This document shows positions 27,610 through 38,100 of a DNA stretch of 64,000 nucleotides, piece by piece (positions within the stretch are counted from its first letter, which is position 1; each line of letters opens with the position of its first letter). The position numbers and the translations under genes are program-made. Below the pieces are notes generated by a model. That model searched no databases, was not told where the DNA came from, and worked only from the letters and a program-made list of their open reading frames with translations. Source of the DNA: Lelliottia sp. WAP21 (GTDB lineage Bacteria > Pseudomonadota > Gammaproteobacteria > Enterobacterales > Enterobacteriaceae); the NCBI RefSeq assembly GCF_020532665.2, contig NZ_JAIWPG020000005.1, positions 186,001 through 250,000 on the forward strand, read 5' to 3'.

Positions 27610-28136
27610 AACGGTGCGTACTGTCCGGCGTAATGATGCTGTTGCTGGCAGGCGCGCTGAGCGGTTGTGAAATGATGAAAAAAGTGTCGCAGGTGATTTC
27701 CAATCCGGACATTCAGGTCGGCAAACAGGCGGATCAGCCATCCGAAGCGACCGTTACGCTGCTGACTGAACCAGATACAAACCTGAATGACAGCGGAGAG
27801 GCAACTCCGGTTGACGTCCAGTTAATCTGGATGAGTGACGATTCGAAGTTGCAGGCCGCTGACTATGACCTGATCGCCACAACGCCGCTGGATGAAGCAC
27901 TGGGGAAAAACTATGTCGACCATCAGGACTTCAACCTGCTGCCCGATACGATAAAAACCCTGCCGCCCGTAAAACTGGATGCAAAAACGTGCTTTGTCGG
28001 TGTGGTTGCTTATTTTTCCGACGACCAGACCACGGAATGGAAACAGATGGAGCCAGTAGAAAGTACGGGCCACCACTATCGCCTGCTGGTGCATGTACGC
28101 GGCAGCAGCATTGAAATAAAAAAAGAGGATGAGTAG
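27606..28136 (+). CDS. tssJ: T6SS outer-membrane lipoprotein TssJ
   Basis: TssJ anchors the TssJLM membrane complex in the outer membrane. The 176-residue precursor has a signal peptide with lipobox LSGC (Cys21, followed by Glu). The mature domain shows a transthyretin-like pattern with VDVQLIWMSDDSKLQAADYD. Start overlaps tagH (ATGA), stop is 2 bases ahead of tssK. Confidence 0.93.
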   Translation: MKRCVLSGVMMLLLAGALSGCEMMKKVSQVISNPDIQVGKQADQPSEATVTLLTEPDTNLNDSGEATPVDVQLIWMSDDSKLQAADYDLIATTPLDEALGKNYVDHQDFNLLPDTIKTLPPVKLDAKTCFVGVVAYFSDDQTTEWKQMEPVESTGHHYRLLVHVRGSSIEIKKEDE

Positions 28137-28138
28137 TC

Positions 28139-29479
28139 ATGGCGATGAAAAACAAGGTGATCTGGCAGGAAGGTTTATTTGTCCGGCCACAACATTTCCA
28201 GCAACAGCAGCGCTTCAATGATTATTTGATGGAAAGCCACCTGACGGCCCTGTCAGGTTTCACATGGGGTTTCACCGCACTGTCTATTAATCAGGAGCAA
28301 CTGAAGCAAGGTAAAGTGGTGCTGGATAAGGCGGTGGGCTGCATGCCTGACGGTACGGTATTTTCCCTGCCCTATCAGGATGTACTGCCCGCTCCGTTTC
28401 AGCCGGTTTCGCTAGATTTCGAAGCGAGCAGGACTCTCTATCTGGCGTTGCCCGTCAGCCACGATGCCGTCAATGAAATCGCCGGTCGGCGCAGCACCGG
28501 ACAGAGTAACGGGCGTTATCGCCTGAACTACGCGGATGTACGCGATCTGCACACCGATGAAGGCGATGCCGTGCAACTGGTTTTGGGACAGTTGCTTCCG
28601 CTTATCGTCAGTGGTGCGGAGGATTTAAGCTCATTCACCTTATTACCTTTATGCCGGATTCAGGACAAAGCCGCAGACGGCTCACTGACGCTTGACCCAA
28701 CATTCATTCCGACCTGTCAGACCATCAGGGCCAGTCAGGTGCTGTATTCTTATCTGGATGAGATTCAGGGAACCATTCGCAGTCGCGCCAGCGATCTGGC
28801 CGAGCGGATCGGCTCTCCTGAGCAAAGTGGTATTGCCGATGTGGCGGAATTTATGATGCTGCAGATGCTAAACCGCAACCAGACGCGATTCTCTCATCGT
28901 ACCGGTCTTAGCATATTGCATCCGGAAACGCTGTACCTCGATCTGACAGGGCTGCTGGGGGAACTGATGACCTTCACTGCCGCGTCCCGACTGCCCTGCG
29001 ATTATGATGTTTACGATCATCGGGATTTGACCAAAACATTTCGCCGGTTACTCCTCGCAGTACAGCGGGAACTCAGTATCGTACTGAGACCTCGGGCGCA
29101 GAACCTGCCGTTGTCAAAAAATGACAATATTTATCAGGCCGTTGTTAATGATACACAATTGTTGCAGGAAGCCAGTTTTGTTCTGGCCGTCCATGCACAG
29201 ATGCCTCACGATCAAATTCTGCGCCAGTTTATCCAGCAGTCCAAAGTGTCATCACCGGACAAAATCCGCAGTGTGGTCAGCGTGCAGGTACCGGGTATCC
29301 AGTTGGTTCCCCTCTTATCCGCCCCACGCCAGTTGCCGTTCCATGCTAATTACATCTATTTCAGTCTGGATAAGACGGGCAAGGCATGGACCGATGTGCT
29401 CAACAGTAATGCCATTGCCCTGCACGTATCAGGCTCATTCCCGTCGCTAGATATGCAGCTATGGGCGGTAAGAGGATAA
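28139..29479 (+). CDS. tssK: T6SS baseplate protein TssK
   Basis: TssK connects the baseplate to the TssL-TssM membrane complex. The 446-residue protein begins with the near-invariant VIWQEGLFVRPQHFQQQQRF and has the RFNDYLMESHL continuation; the C-terminal half includes FVLAVHAQMPHDQILRQFI and LPFHANYIYFSLD. An AGAGGATGAG sequence precedes the start. Confidence 0.96.
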   Translation: MAMKNKVIWQEGLFVRPQHFQQQQRFNDYLMESHLTALSGFTWGFTALSINQEQLKQGKVVLDKAVGCMPDGTVFSLPYQDVLPAPFQPVSLDFEASRTLYLALPVSHDAVNEIAGRRSTGQSNGRYRLNYADVRDLHTDEGDAVQLVLGQLLPLIVSGAEDLSSFTLLPLCRIQDKAADGSLTLDPTFIPTCQTIRASQVLYSYLDEIQGTIRSRASDLAERIGSPEQSGIADVAEFMMLQMLNRNQTRFSHRTGLSILHPETLYLDLTGLLGELMTFTAASRLPCDYDVYDHRDLTKTFRRLLLAVQRELSIVLRPRAQNLPLSKNDNIYQAVVNDTQLLQEASFVLAVHAQMPHDQILRQFIQQSKVSSPDKIRSVVSVQVPGIQLVPLLSAPRQLPFHANYIYFSLDKTGKAWTDVLNSNAIALHVSGSFPSLDMQLWAVRG

Positions 29480-29483
29480 ATCC

Positions 29484-30245
29484 ATGAGTGAATTGTCCGG
29501 CTTTCTTTCCGACATCGCTGAAGATACGGGGCGGCAGTACCACCTGTCGCTTCGCGGCCACAGCCTGAACAATATGGTTGACGCAGCCACACCGCTGCTC
29601 GGTATGACAATGCGCCTGAAAGGCATGCAGAACCAGCCGCTACCGGAATATCTGTTCAGTCAGGTGGTGACCGATGTACAGGCCGTGGAGCAACTGTTGC
29701 AGGAGCAAGGTTATGAGCCGGGCGTCATCATCTCTTTTCGTTATGTGTTGTGTACCTTTATTGACGAAGTGGCGCTGGGACACGGCTGGTCAAATCAGAA
29801 CGAATGGGTAAAACAATCCCTGCTGGTCCATTTTCACAATGAGACATGGGGGGGTGAGAAGGTCTTTATTTTGCTGGAGCGCCTGATCCGGGAACCGCAA
29901 CGGTATCAGGATCTGCTGGAGTTCCTGTATCTCTGTTTTTCGCTGGGTTTTCGCGGGCGTTATAAAGTCAGCACTCGGCATTCGCAATCTCAGAATGAGT
30001 TTGAGCAGATTTTTCGCCGCCTCCACCACGTTATCCATCAGTTGCGTGGAGATGCGCCGCTCCCTCTGTTACATCAGGATAAACAGGGGACGGGAGGCCG
30101 TTACCGGCTGATAAAAAGGCTGGAAATTAAGCACCTGTTGATGGGCGGAGCGGGTCTTCTGATCGTGGTTTATCTGTATTACACCCTGCGACTCAGTACG
30201 CAGACTCAGGATATTTTGCAGCAACTGACGCACCTGTTGCGCTAA
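29484..30245 (+). CDS. tssL: T6SS membrane complex protein TssL
   Basis: TssL (DotU/IcmH-like) is an inner-membrane protein with a large cytoplasmic N-terminal domain and a C-terminal membrane helix. The 253-residue sequence shows the conserved RYVLCTFIDEVALGHGWSNQ, SLLVHFHNETWGGEKVF and LCFSLGFRGRYKV, and the anchor near residues 213-232 (HLLMGGAGLLIVVYLYYTL). There is no peptidoglycan-binding OmpA extension. Confidence 0.95.
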   Translation: MSELSGFLSDIAEDTGRQYHLSLRGHSLNNMVDAATPLLGMTMRLKGMQNQPLPEYLFSQVVTDVQAVEQLLQEQGYEPGVIISFRYVLCTFIDEVALGHGWSNQNEWVKQSLLVHFHNETWGGEKVFILLERLIREPQRYQDLLEFLYLCFSLGFRGRYKVSTRHSQSQNEFEQIFRRLHHVIHQLRGDAPLPLLHQDKQGTGGRYRLIKRLEIKHLLMGGAGLLIVVYLYYTLRLSTQTQDILQQLTHLLR

Positions 30246-30257
30246 GGGAAGATGTTT

Positions 30258-32975
30258 ATGATCCAGATTGATATTTCCACACTGGTACAGCGGCTGAATC
30301 CGTTGACAAAGCAGGTGCTGGAAATGGCGGCATCGGAATGTATGAGCCAGCAGGCAAGCGAAATTACGGTCAACCATGTACTGATACAGATGCTTGCCGT
30401 TCCACGGAGCGACCTGCGTGTGATTGCAGAAAAAGCGGAAATTATCACCGACGAACTGCGTCAGGCGCTGACGACAGAGAATTATACTGCGACGCGAACA
30501 ACCCATGGCTACCCGTCCTTTTCGCCGCTCCTTGTTGACTGGCTGAAAGATGGCTGGTTGCTGGCTTCAGCCAGTATGGGGATGACTGAGTTGCGCGGCG
30601 GCGTATTATTACTGGCGTTGTTACATTCTCCGTCACGCTATGTCACGCCAGCTGCCGTGCGTCTGCTGACCGGCATCAACCGCGATCGCCTGCAACAGGA
30701 TTTTTCACAGTGGACACAGAGTTCAGCGGAATCGGTGATGCTGAACAATCGCGAAGGCCTGACCGGTGCAACAGCCGATGCTGGCGACACATTGCTTTCC
30801 CGTTACGCAAAGAACATGACCGCTGATGCGCGTAACGGCAGGCTTGATCCCGTGTTGTGCCGCGACAACGAAATTGACCTGATGATCGATATTCTCTGTC
30901 GTCGTCGAAAAAATAATCCTGTGGTCGTAGGCGAAGCGGGCGTGGGCAAGAGTGCGCTCATTGAAGGACTGGCGCTGCGTATTGTTACCGGGCAGGTGCC
31001 GGACGGACTGAAAAATACCGATATTATGACGCTGGACTTAGGAGCGCTGCAGGCTGGCGCATCGGTTAAAGGCGAATTTGAAAAGCGGTTTAAAGGCATC
31101 ATGGCTGAAGTGACTCAGTCCAGGGTTCCGGTGATTTTGTTTATCGATGAGGCGCATACGCTGATCGGCGCAGGCAACCAGCAGGGCGGACTGGATATTT
31201 CCAATTTGCTGAAACCCGCGTTGGCTCGCGGCGAACTGAAAACCATTGCCGCCACCACATGGAGCGAATACAAAAAGTATTTTGAAAAAGACGCGGCGTT
31301 ATCCCGTCGCTTTCAACTGGTGAAAGTGAGTGAACCCACAGCAGCGGAGGCCACGGTCATTTTGCGTGGTCTGTCTGCGGTATATGAACAGGCGCACGGT
31401 GTACTGATTGACGACGAGGCGTTGCAGGCGGCGGCAAATTTAAGTGAACGTTACCTTTCTGGTCGGCAATTGCCGGACAAAGCCATTGACGTTCTGGATA
31501 CCGCCTGCGCCCGCGTGGCGATCAACCTGTCATCACCGCCGAAAGAGATATCTGCATTGACCACATTATGTCACCAGTATGACGCGGAAATCCGTCAACT
31601 GGAGCGTGAACAGCGTATTGGCCTGTTCCATAATGCAGAGCGCCGGGATGAACTGCAGCAAAAATACGCCGCAGCAAAAAACGAATGTCAGGTACTGGAA
31701 GAAGCATGGCAGCAACAGCGGGAACTGGTACACCAGATCATTTCCCTGCGCCACGATCTGCTGGACGTCAATGCCAGTGAACATGACGAGCCAGCAACAG
31801 TCGCAGAAGACACTCCCTCAGCCGATCCCATCCCCCTCACGTTGCCACAAAAACGCCATCACCTGATAAGGCTGATGGCGGAACTGGAGGTGACATACAA
31901 AAAACAGCGGCTGGTTTCCCCTCATGTGGACAAGACTCAGATCGCTGCCGTGATTGCTGAATGGACCGGCGTTCCCCTCAACAGGTTGTCGCAAAACGAA
32001 ATGTCGGTCATCACCGATCTGCCGCAGTGGCTGGGCGATACTATCAAAGGTCAGGCACTGGCGATTAAGCAGCTGCACAAGCATTTATTAACGGCACGCG
32101 CCGATTTGCGCCGTCCGGGGCGACCGCTGGGGGCATTCCTGCTGGCTGGCCCCAGCGGCGTCGGCAAAACCGAAACGGTGCTGCAACTTGCAAAACTGCT
32201 TTACGGCGGACGTCAGTATCTGACAACCATCAATATGAGCGAATTTCAGGAAAAACACACGGTTTCGCGCCTGATCGGCTCACCTCCGGGCTATGTCGGC
32301 TACGGCGAGGGGGGCGTGCTGACCGAAGCCATCCGCCAGAAACCCTATTCCGTTGTTTTGCTGGACGAAGTCGAAAAAGCGCACCCGGACGTACTTAACC
32401 TGTTCTATCAAGCCTTCGATAAAGGCGAAATGGCAGACGGTGAAGGGCGCGTTATCGACTGCAAAAATATTGTCTTTTTCCTTACATCCAACCTCGGTTA
32501 TCAGGTCATTGTCGAATACGCGGACAGACCGGAAGCCATGCAGGAGGCACTGTATCCGGTGCTGGCCGATTTCTTCAAACCGGCATTATTAGCCCGCATG
32601 GAGGTGATTCCGTATCTGCCGTTGTCGCGTGAGACGCTGACCACCATCATTGCCGGAAAACTGGCCCGACTGGATAACGTGTTGCGTTCCCGTTTCAGCG
32701 CTGAAGTGGTGATTGAACCGGACGTCGCCGATGAAATTATGCAGCGCGTCACCCGTGCAGAAAATGGCGCACGAATGCTGGAGTCCGTCATTGATGGCGA
32801 AGTTCTGCCACCGCTGTCTCTGTTGCTGTTGCAAAAAATGGCGTCAGGCGTCGCCATTGCGCAAATACGGCTGAGCACACTGGCGGGCGCTTTTACTGCA
32901 GACGTCACGGAGATGCCGGAAAATGTTGTTCTCAAAGAACCCGCGATCATCGCAGAGGAAGCCGAAACGCTATGA
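30258..32975 (+). CDS. tssH: T6SS sheath-recycling ATPase ClpV (TssH)
   Basis: ClpV disassembles contracted sheath. Two ATGs are in frame (30252, 30258); the second is better placed behind AAGGGA and gives 905 residues. Domains: Clp N-domain (residues about 10-150), AAA1 with Walker A GEAGVGKSA near 225 and Walker B VILFIDEAHT, a coiled-coil insertion (about 420-520), AAA2 with GPSGVGKTE near 630 and YSVVLLDEVEKAH, and a ClpB-type D2 small domain. The tagO start overlaps its end (ATGA). Confidence 0.96.
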   Translation: MIQIDISTLVQRLNPLTKQVLEMAASECMSQQASEITVNHVLIQMLAVPRSDLRVIAEKAEIITDELRQALTTENYTATRTTHGYPSFSPLLVDWLKDGWLLASASMGMTELRGGVLLLALLHSPSRYVTPAAVRLLTGINRDRLQQDFSQWTQSSAESVMLNNREGLTGATADAGDTLLSRYAKNMTADARNGRLDPVLCRDNEIDLMIDILCRRRKNNPVVVGEAGVGKSALIEGLALRIVTGQVPDGLKNTDIMTLDLGALQAGASVKGEFEKRFKGIMAEVTQSRVPVILFIDEAHTLIGAGNQQGGLDISNLLKPALARGELKTIAATTWSEYKKYFEKDAALSRRFQLVKVSEPTAAEATVILRGLSAVYEQAHGVLIDDEALQAAANLSERYLSGRQLPDKAIDVLDTACARVAINLSSPPKEISALTTLCHQYDAEIRQLEREQRIGLFHNAERRDELQQKYAAAKNECQVLEEAWQQQRELVHQIISLRHDLLDVNASEHDEPATVAEDTPSADPIPLTLPQKRHHLIRLMAELEVTYKKQRLVSPHVDKTQIAAVIAEWTGVPLNRLSQNEMSVITDLPQWLGDTIKGQALAIKQLHKHLLTARADLRRPGRPLGAFLLAGPSGVGKTETVLQLAKLLYGGRQYLTTINMSEFQEKHTVSRLIGSPPGYVGYGEGGVLTEAIRQKPYSVVLLDEVEKAHPDVLNLFYQAFDKGEMADGEGRVIDCKNIVFFLTSNLGYQVIVEYADRPEAMQEALYPVLADFFKPALLARMEVIPYLPLSRETLTTIIAGKLARLDNVLRSRFSAEVVIEPDVADEIMQRVTRAENGARMLESVIDGEVLPPLSLLLLQKMASGVAIAQIRLSTLAGAFTADVTEMPENVVLKEPAIIAEEAETL

Positions 32976-33667
32976 ATCTGCTGCGTCAGTGTTTTCTGGC
33001 TCTGTTATTGCCGTTTCTGTTGCCTGTCATGGCGCAGGCTCAGGAGCAGAAAAATATTGCGGTAGCTGATAATGCCGCTGAGCTGGTTCGCGCCATGCAG
33101 GATTGTCGCGCTGAACCCGCCACGCTGGAACGGCTGGATTGTTATGACCGTTTGCTGGCTCCGACACGTCCGGATTTTTCCGGTGCGCTGGTTAAAGCGC
33201 AGTTGCAGGGGGAGGCATGGCGACGCGCCACAGAGCAGGAAAAACGGCGAACCAGTCATGATACAGCCTTTCTGGTGACACAGGGAGAAAGCGAGCAGCC
33301 GTTGGTCATTATCACCACGCCCGCGCTGGGAACCGTACCACCGCGTCCGGTGCTGATGTTCAGTTGCGTTGACAATATCACCCGAATGCAGGTTGCGCTG
33401 ACTCAGCCGTATCAGAACAACGACATTGCCGTCACCCTGAGTACGGACACCGGCTCATTCCGTTCCCGCTGGTTTATCCGTGAAAACGGCTATCTGCTGG
33501 AAGCAAGCCGTGGCCTGAGCGGTATTGATGAGATCAAACAATTGTTCGGCGCTAAAACGCTGACCATTGATACCGGAGTCAGCGCTGCTGGAAAAATGAC
33601 ATTTACGATCACCGGGCTGGCGCAGACTATCGCCCCGTTGCGCGAAGCCTGCCACTGGGCTGGATAG
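32972..33667 (+). CDS. tagO: T6SS-associated periplasmic protein TagO (VasI-like)
   Basis: A 231-residue exported protein with a Sec signal peptide ending about AQA-QEQ (residue 24). The mature part starts with a conserved cysteine-containing segment (DCRAEPATLERLDCYDRL) and a beta-rich domain. VasI is an accessory gene of V. cholerae-type T6SS clusters; its biochemical role is not settled. It sits where vasH and vasI lie in V. cholerae, but vasH is missing here. Confidence 0.87.
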   Translation: MNLLRQCFLALLLPFLLPVMAQAQEQKNIAVADNAAELVRAMQDCRAEPATLERLDCYDRLLAPTRPDFSGALVKAQLQGEAWRRATEQEKRRTSHDTAFLVTQGESEQPLVIITTPALGTVPPRPVLMFSCVDNITRMQVALTQPYQNNDIAVTLSTDTGSFRSRWFIRENGYLLEASRGLSGIDEIKQLFGAKTLTIDTGVSAAGKMTFTITGLAQTIAPLREACHWAG

Positions 33668-33684
33668 GTGAGGACAAAAACAAT

Positions 33685-35106
33685 ATGGAACATTACTCTC
33701 CTGATAACTGGCTTAATGCCCTGCTGATGCCATTGCCGGATGAAAAAATTCATCTGCCCATCAGCGAAGATAATGCGTTATGGCTCAATATTGAGGACAA
33801 CATCGCCCGGCTGGGATCGCTGGCGCATGGTCAGATTGATATACCGGAAATTCGCCAGCAGGCGCTCAATCTGCTGGCGACGGAAAGTAAAGACTTCCGT
33901 CTGGTTGTACATCTGTTGCGTACCCTGCAACAGGGTGGCAATGCGCCGGAACTGCTGTCTGCTGTGCGGCTACTGGTACAGTACGTACAGCACTACTGGC
34001 AGCAGTCGTGGCCGGAAAATAAAACCCACAAAATCCGCTTCGCCCAGCAGGTGATCAAGCGATTTGAAGCAGCGGCAGAAAGTTTTGCCAGTAACGCCAG
34101 CGAAGCACAGCGGGATTCGATGTCGGGAGAACTGGCTTTTCTTGCAAAGCTCTGGCGTGACAATGCGTGTCCGGTACTGGCGGAGTCGGTCGACGATCTG
34201 TTTACGCTGTACCAGCGCTGTATGCGGGAGCAATCTCAGGTTTCTCCTTCCGTATCCTCTCCAGCGATATCAACAAAAGACAGCGTCCAGACAGTATCGT
34301 CGACATCCACTGCCATTTCGCAGGCCATACCGGCAGTCACAGTCATTGTGGAAAACCATGATGAAAAGTCATGGCGGGAAACCTTACTGAAGGTGGCTGG
34401 TATTTTGTGCGAACGTCAGCCGGACAATCCGCTGGGTTATCGCCTGCGCCGTCAGGCGATATGGCAGGGGATCACCAGCGCACCGCAGGCCGAAGGCGAT
34501 GGACGTACCATGCTGGCCGCATTCTCTGCCGACATGATGATGGATTATCAGACAAGGGCAAACCACCCAGATACGGCGCTGTGGCAGCAGGTCGAACTAA
34601 GCCTGACGCTGGCACCATACTGGTTTGATGGTCACGCGCTTTCGGCACTTATTGCGGAACGTCTGGGTTTTCACCGCGTGGCTGATGCCATTAAGGATGA
34701 GGCGGTACACTTTTTACAGCGAATTCCCCGGCTTGATGCGCTGTTATTCAACGATCGCACCCCCTTTTTTACAGAAACCGCCCAACGCTGGTTAAAGCCT
34801 GATACCGGCAAACTTCCCGTACTCACCCTCAACCCCGGAGATGACACGCAGCTTGCCAGACAGCATCTTCATGAACAGGGGCTGGACGCCGCGTTGCGAT
34901 ATATCGAAACGCGTCCCGAAGGGGAACCCCGCGATCGCTTTTACCGACAGTACCTTGTGGCGCAACTGCTGGAGGAGGCCGGGATGGTACAACTCGCTCA
35001 GCAGCACTACCGGACGCTGTTCAGCGCCGGATTGCGGACTGCATTATCCGACTGGGAGCCTACGTTGCTGGCCTGTCTGGAAGAAAAATTGACAACAGAG
35101 CAGTGA
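33685..35106 (+). CDS. tssA: T6SS assembly protein TssA (VasJ type)
   Basis: TssA primes tail tube and sheath polymerisation. The 473-residue protein has an N-terminal ImpA domain (residues about 10-110, with LWLNIEDNIARLGSLAHGQI), a variable serine/threonine-rich linker (about 185-220) and a C-terminal VasJ-type domain. Start ATG 33685 follows GTGAGGAC. It lies between tagO and tssM, as in V. cholerae. Confidence 0.9.
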   Translation: MEHYSPDNWLNALLMPLPDEKIHLPISEDNALWLNIEDNIARLGSLAHGQIDIPEIRQQALNLLATESKDFRLVVHLLRTLQQGGNAPELLSAVRLLVQYVQHYWQQSWPENKTHKIRFAQQVIKRFEAAAESFASNASEAQRDSMSGELAFLAKLWRDNACPVLAESVDDLFTLYQRCMREQSQVSPSVSSPAISTKDSVQTVSSTSTAISQAIPAVTVIVENHDEKSWRETLLKVAGILCERQPDNPLGYRLRRQAIWQGITSAPQAEGDGRTMLAAFSADMMMDYQTRANHPDTALWQQVELSLTLAPYWFDGHALSALIAERLGFHRVADAIKDEAVHFLQRIPRLDALLFNDRTPFFTETAQRWLKPDTGKLPVLTLNPGDDTQLARQHLHEQGLDAALRYIETRPEGEPRDRFYRQYLVAQLLEEAGMVQLAQQHYRTLFSAGLRTALSDWEPTLLACLEEKLTTEQ

Positions 35107-35126
35107 GATAAAACAGGAGTTATTTT

Positions 35127-38100
35127 GTGTTCAGGATGCCAATGCCCGGTTTTCTCAGGGGGCTTAAGCCCACGCTAAAACCCGCTATGCCCCGGTTAAA
35201 AATTTCCGCCACGATCGTGGCGATCCTTCTCTGGGGGCTGTCGCTGCTCTGGATCTGGTGGAAAGGCCCGGAATGGACCATATGGGAGCAGCAGCCGCTG
35301 GCTCCCCTGATGAACCGTGCGCTGGCGACAGCTATATGGATACTGGCGGCACTGGGTTTTATCACATGGCGCGTAATGAAGCGGCTGTACTGGCTGGAAA
35401 AATTACAGACCCGGCAACGTCAGCAAGAAAAAGATCCCCTGACCGTGGAGATCAACCAGCAACAACGCTATCTGGATCACTGGTTGCTACGCCTGCAGCG
35501 CCATCTTGATCGACGTGATTATCGTTACCACCTGCCGTGGTATATGGTTATTGGTCCGCGCCAGAGCGGCAAAAGTACGCTACTGAAGGAAGGGTATCCT
35601 GCTGATGATATCTGGACGCCGGAGAAGCTACGGGGAGAGCCGGACAGCCCGTGGCGAATCGCACCAAAGGTGGGCGAAACCGCCGTTATTTTTGATATTA
35701 ACGGTACGTTGATCGGACAGGACGGTGCGAAAGATGAAGCAGAAAATGGCACGTTATACCGCCGGTTATGGCAGCACTGGCTGGAATGGCTGGCAAAAAA
35801 TCGTGAACGCCAGCCGCTAAACGGGTTGATCCTGACGCTGGATATTGTCGATCTGCTCACGGCGTCCAAGTCGCAGCGTGAACAGCAACTCACCCTGCTG
35901 CGCCATCGTTTGCAGGAAATACGTCTGCATCTGCACAGCCAGTTGCCTGTTTATGTAGTCTTAACCCGACTGGATCTACTTAACGGGTTCGGGGCGTTGT
36001 TCGGTACTCTGGATCGCAGTGAGCGGGAAAGTATACTGGGCGTCACCTTTACGCAAAACGCACACCGTGACGAACAGTGGCGCGAAGAACTCAACCGCTT
36101 CTGGCAAAGCTGGATGACGCACATTAATCAGGCGCTGCCCGATTTGTTGCTGAAACAAGCTGAACATGGAGATCGTAGTACCTTATTCAGTTTCTCACGA
36201 CAGATTCAGGGGCTTCATGAGCATCTCGTGGCCCTGCTGGCAGGAATAGTCTCCGGGGAAAATATGGATGTCATGCTGCGTGGCGTCTACCTGACATCCT
36301 CACTACAGCGCGGCCAGGTGGACGATATCTTCGTCCAGTCAGCCGCGCTTCAGTATCACCTTGGAACACATGCGCTGGCACCATGGCCGTTGGTGGAAAC
36401 TGCGCCCTGCTTCACCCGAAAACTGTTCCCCGGCGCACTGTTGTCAGAACCAAATCTGGCCAGCGAAAACGGGCTATGGCTGAAATATTCCCGTCGCAGA
36501 CTGGGCTGGTTTGCGGCCGTCGGATCGGTCGCGATAGTTTCCCTGATAGCCGGATGGCACCACTATTATCGGGTCAACTGGCAGTCTGGTATCACGGTAT
36601 TAAAACAGGCCAATGCATTTATGGATATACCGCTACCGCAGGGAATTGATGATTATGGAAATTTACAACTACCCCTGCTCAACCCGATGCACGATGCCAC
36701 ACTGGCCTACGGTGATTATCGCGATCACAACTGGCTGACCAACATGGGGCTGTATCAGGGGATCAAAATCGGCCCGCATGTGGAAAAAACTTACCTGCAG
36801 TTACTAGAGCAACGTTACCTTCCTGCGCTGTTCAACGGTCTGGTGAAGGAGATGAGCAATGCGCCGCCGGAAAGCGAGCAGAAGCTCGAAGTGCTGCGCG
36901 TGATCCGCATGCTTGAAGATAAAAGCGGGCGCAGCAACGCCGTGGTTAAACAATATATGGCCCGTCGCTGGAGCGAGCACTTTCACGGGCAGCGGGATAT
37001 TCAGGCACAACTGATGTCCCACCTTGACTATGCGCTGGAACATACCGACTGGCATGCGCAGCGAATTGACGGCGATGCGGATGCTATCAGCCGCTATGTT
37101 CCGTATGACAAGCCCATCGCGGCGGCACAGAAAGAACTCAGTAAGCTGCCTGTTTACCAGCGCGTGTATCAGAGCCTGAAAACCCGTGCGCAGGGCATAC
37201 TGCCTGCTGATCTCAACCTGCGCGATCAAATTGGCGCCGGGTTCGACGGGGTATTCGTATCGGCAGATGACGGAAAGTTGGTTATTCCGCAGTTCCTGAC
37301 CCGCTACGGGCTGCAAAGCTATTATGTGAAGCAACGTGACAGCCTTGTAGAACTGACGGCCATGGATAGCTGGGTGCTGAACCTGAGCCGTAACATCATC
37401 TACAGCGGTGCGGACAGGGAAGAAATACTGCGCCATCTGACAGAACAATACATCAGCGATTATACCGCCACATGGCACGCCGGAATGGACAATCTCAGCG
37501 TGCGGAATTACGACAATATGACGGATATCATCAGTGCGCTGGAACAGATTATCAGTGGCGATCAGCCCTTCCAGCGGGCGCTGGTCACGCTACATGATAA
37601 TACACAAATGCCTCCACCTCCGGCGAATCTGCCGGAAAAGACCCGCGAGAGCATGATGGCAGAGGCTGACTATCAGTTACTGAACCGGCTTAGTCGCGAG
37701 TTTGCCCCGGAAAACAGCATACTGACAGAGCAAAAAGATAAAGCCAGTATGTTGCAGACCGTTTATCAGCAACTAACGGATCTGCACCGTTATCTGCTTG
37801 CTATCCAGAACTCACCTGTGCCGGGGAAATCAGCGCTGAAAGCCGTCCAGCTCAGGCTGGATCAGAATAACAGCGATCCTATTTTTGCCACACGACAAAT
37901 GGCAAAAACACTCCCTGACCCACTTAATCGTTGGGTAGGGAAACTGGCGGATCAGGCATGGCATGTGGTGATGGTTGAAGCCGTTCACTACATGGAGTTG
38001 GAGTGGAACGATGAAGTGGTGAAAATCTTCAATACCCAGCTTGCCGGACGTTATCCATTTAACCCGGCAGCGAAACAGGATGCTTCTCTTGATGCCTTCG

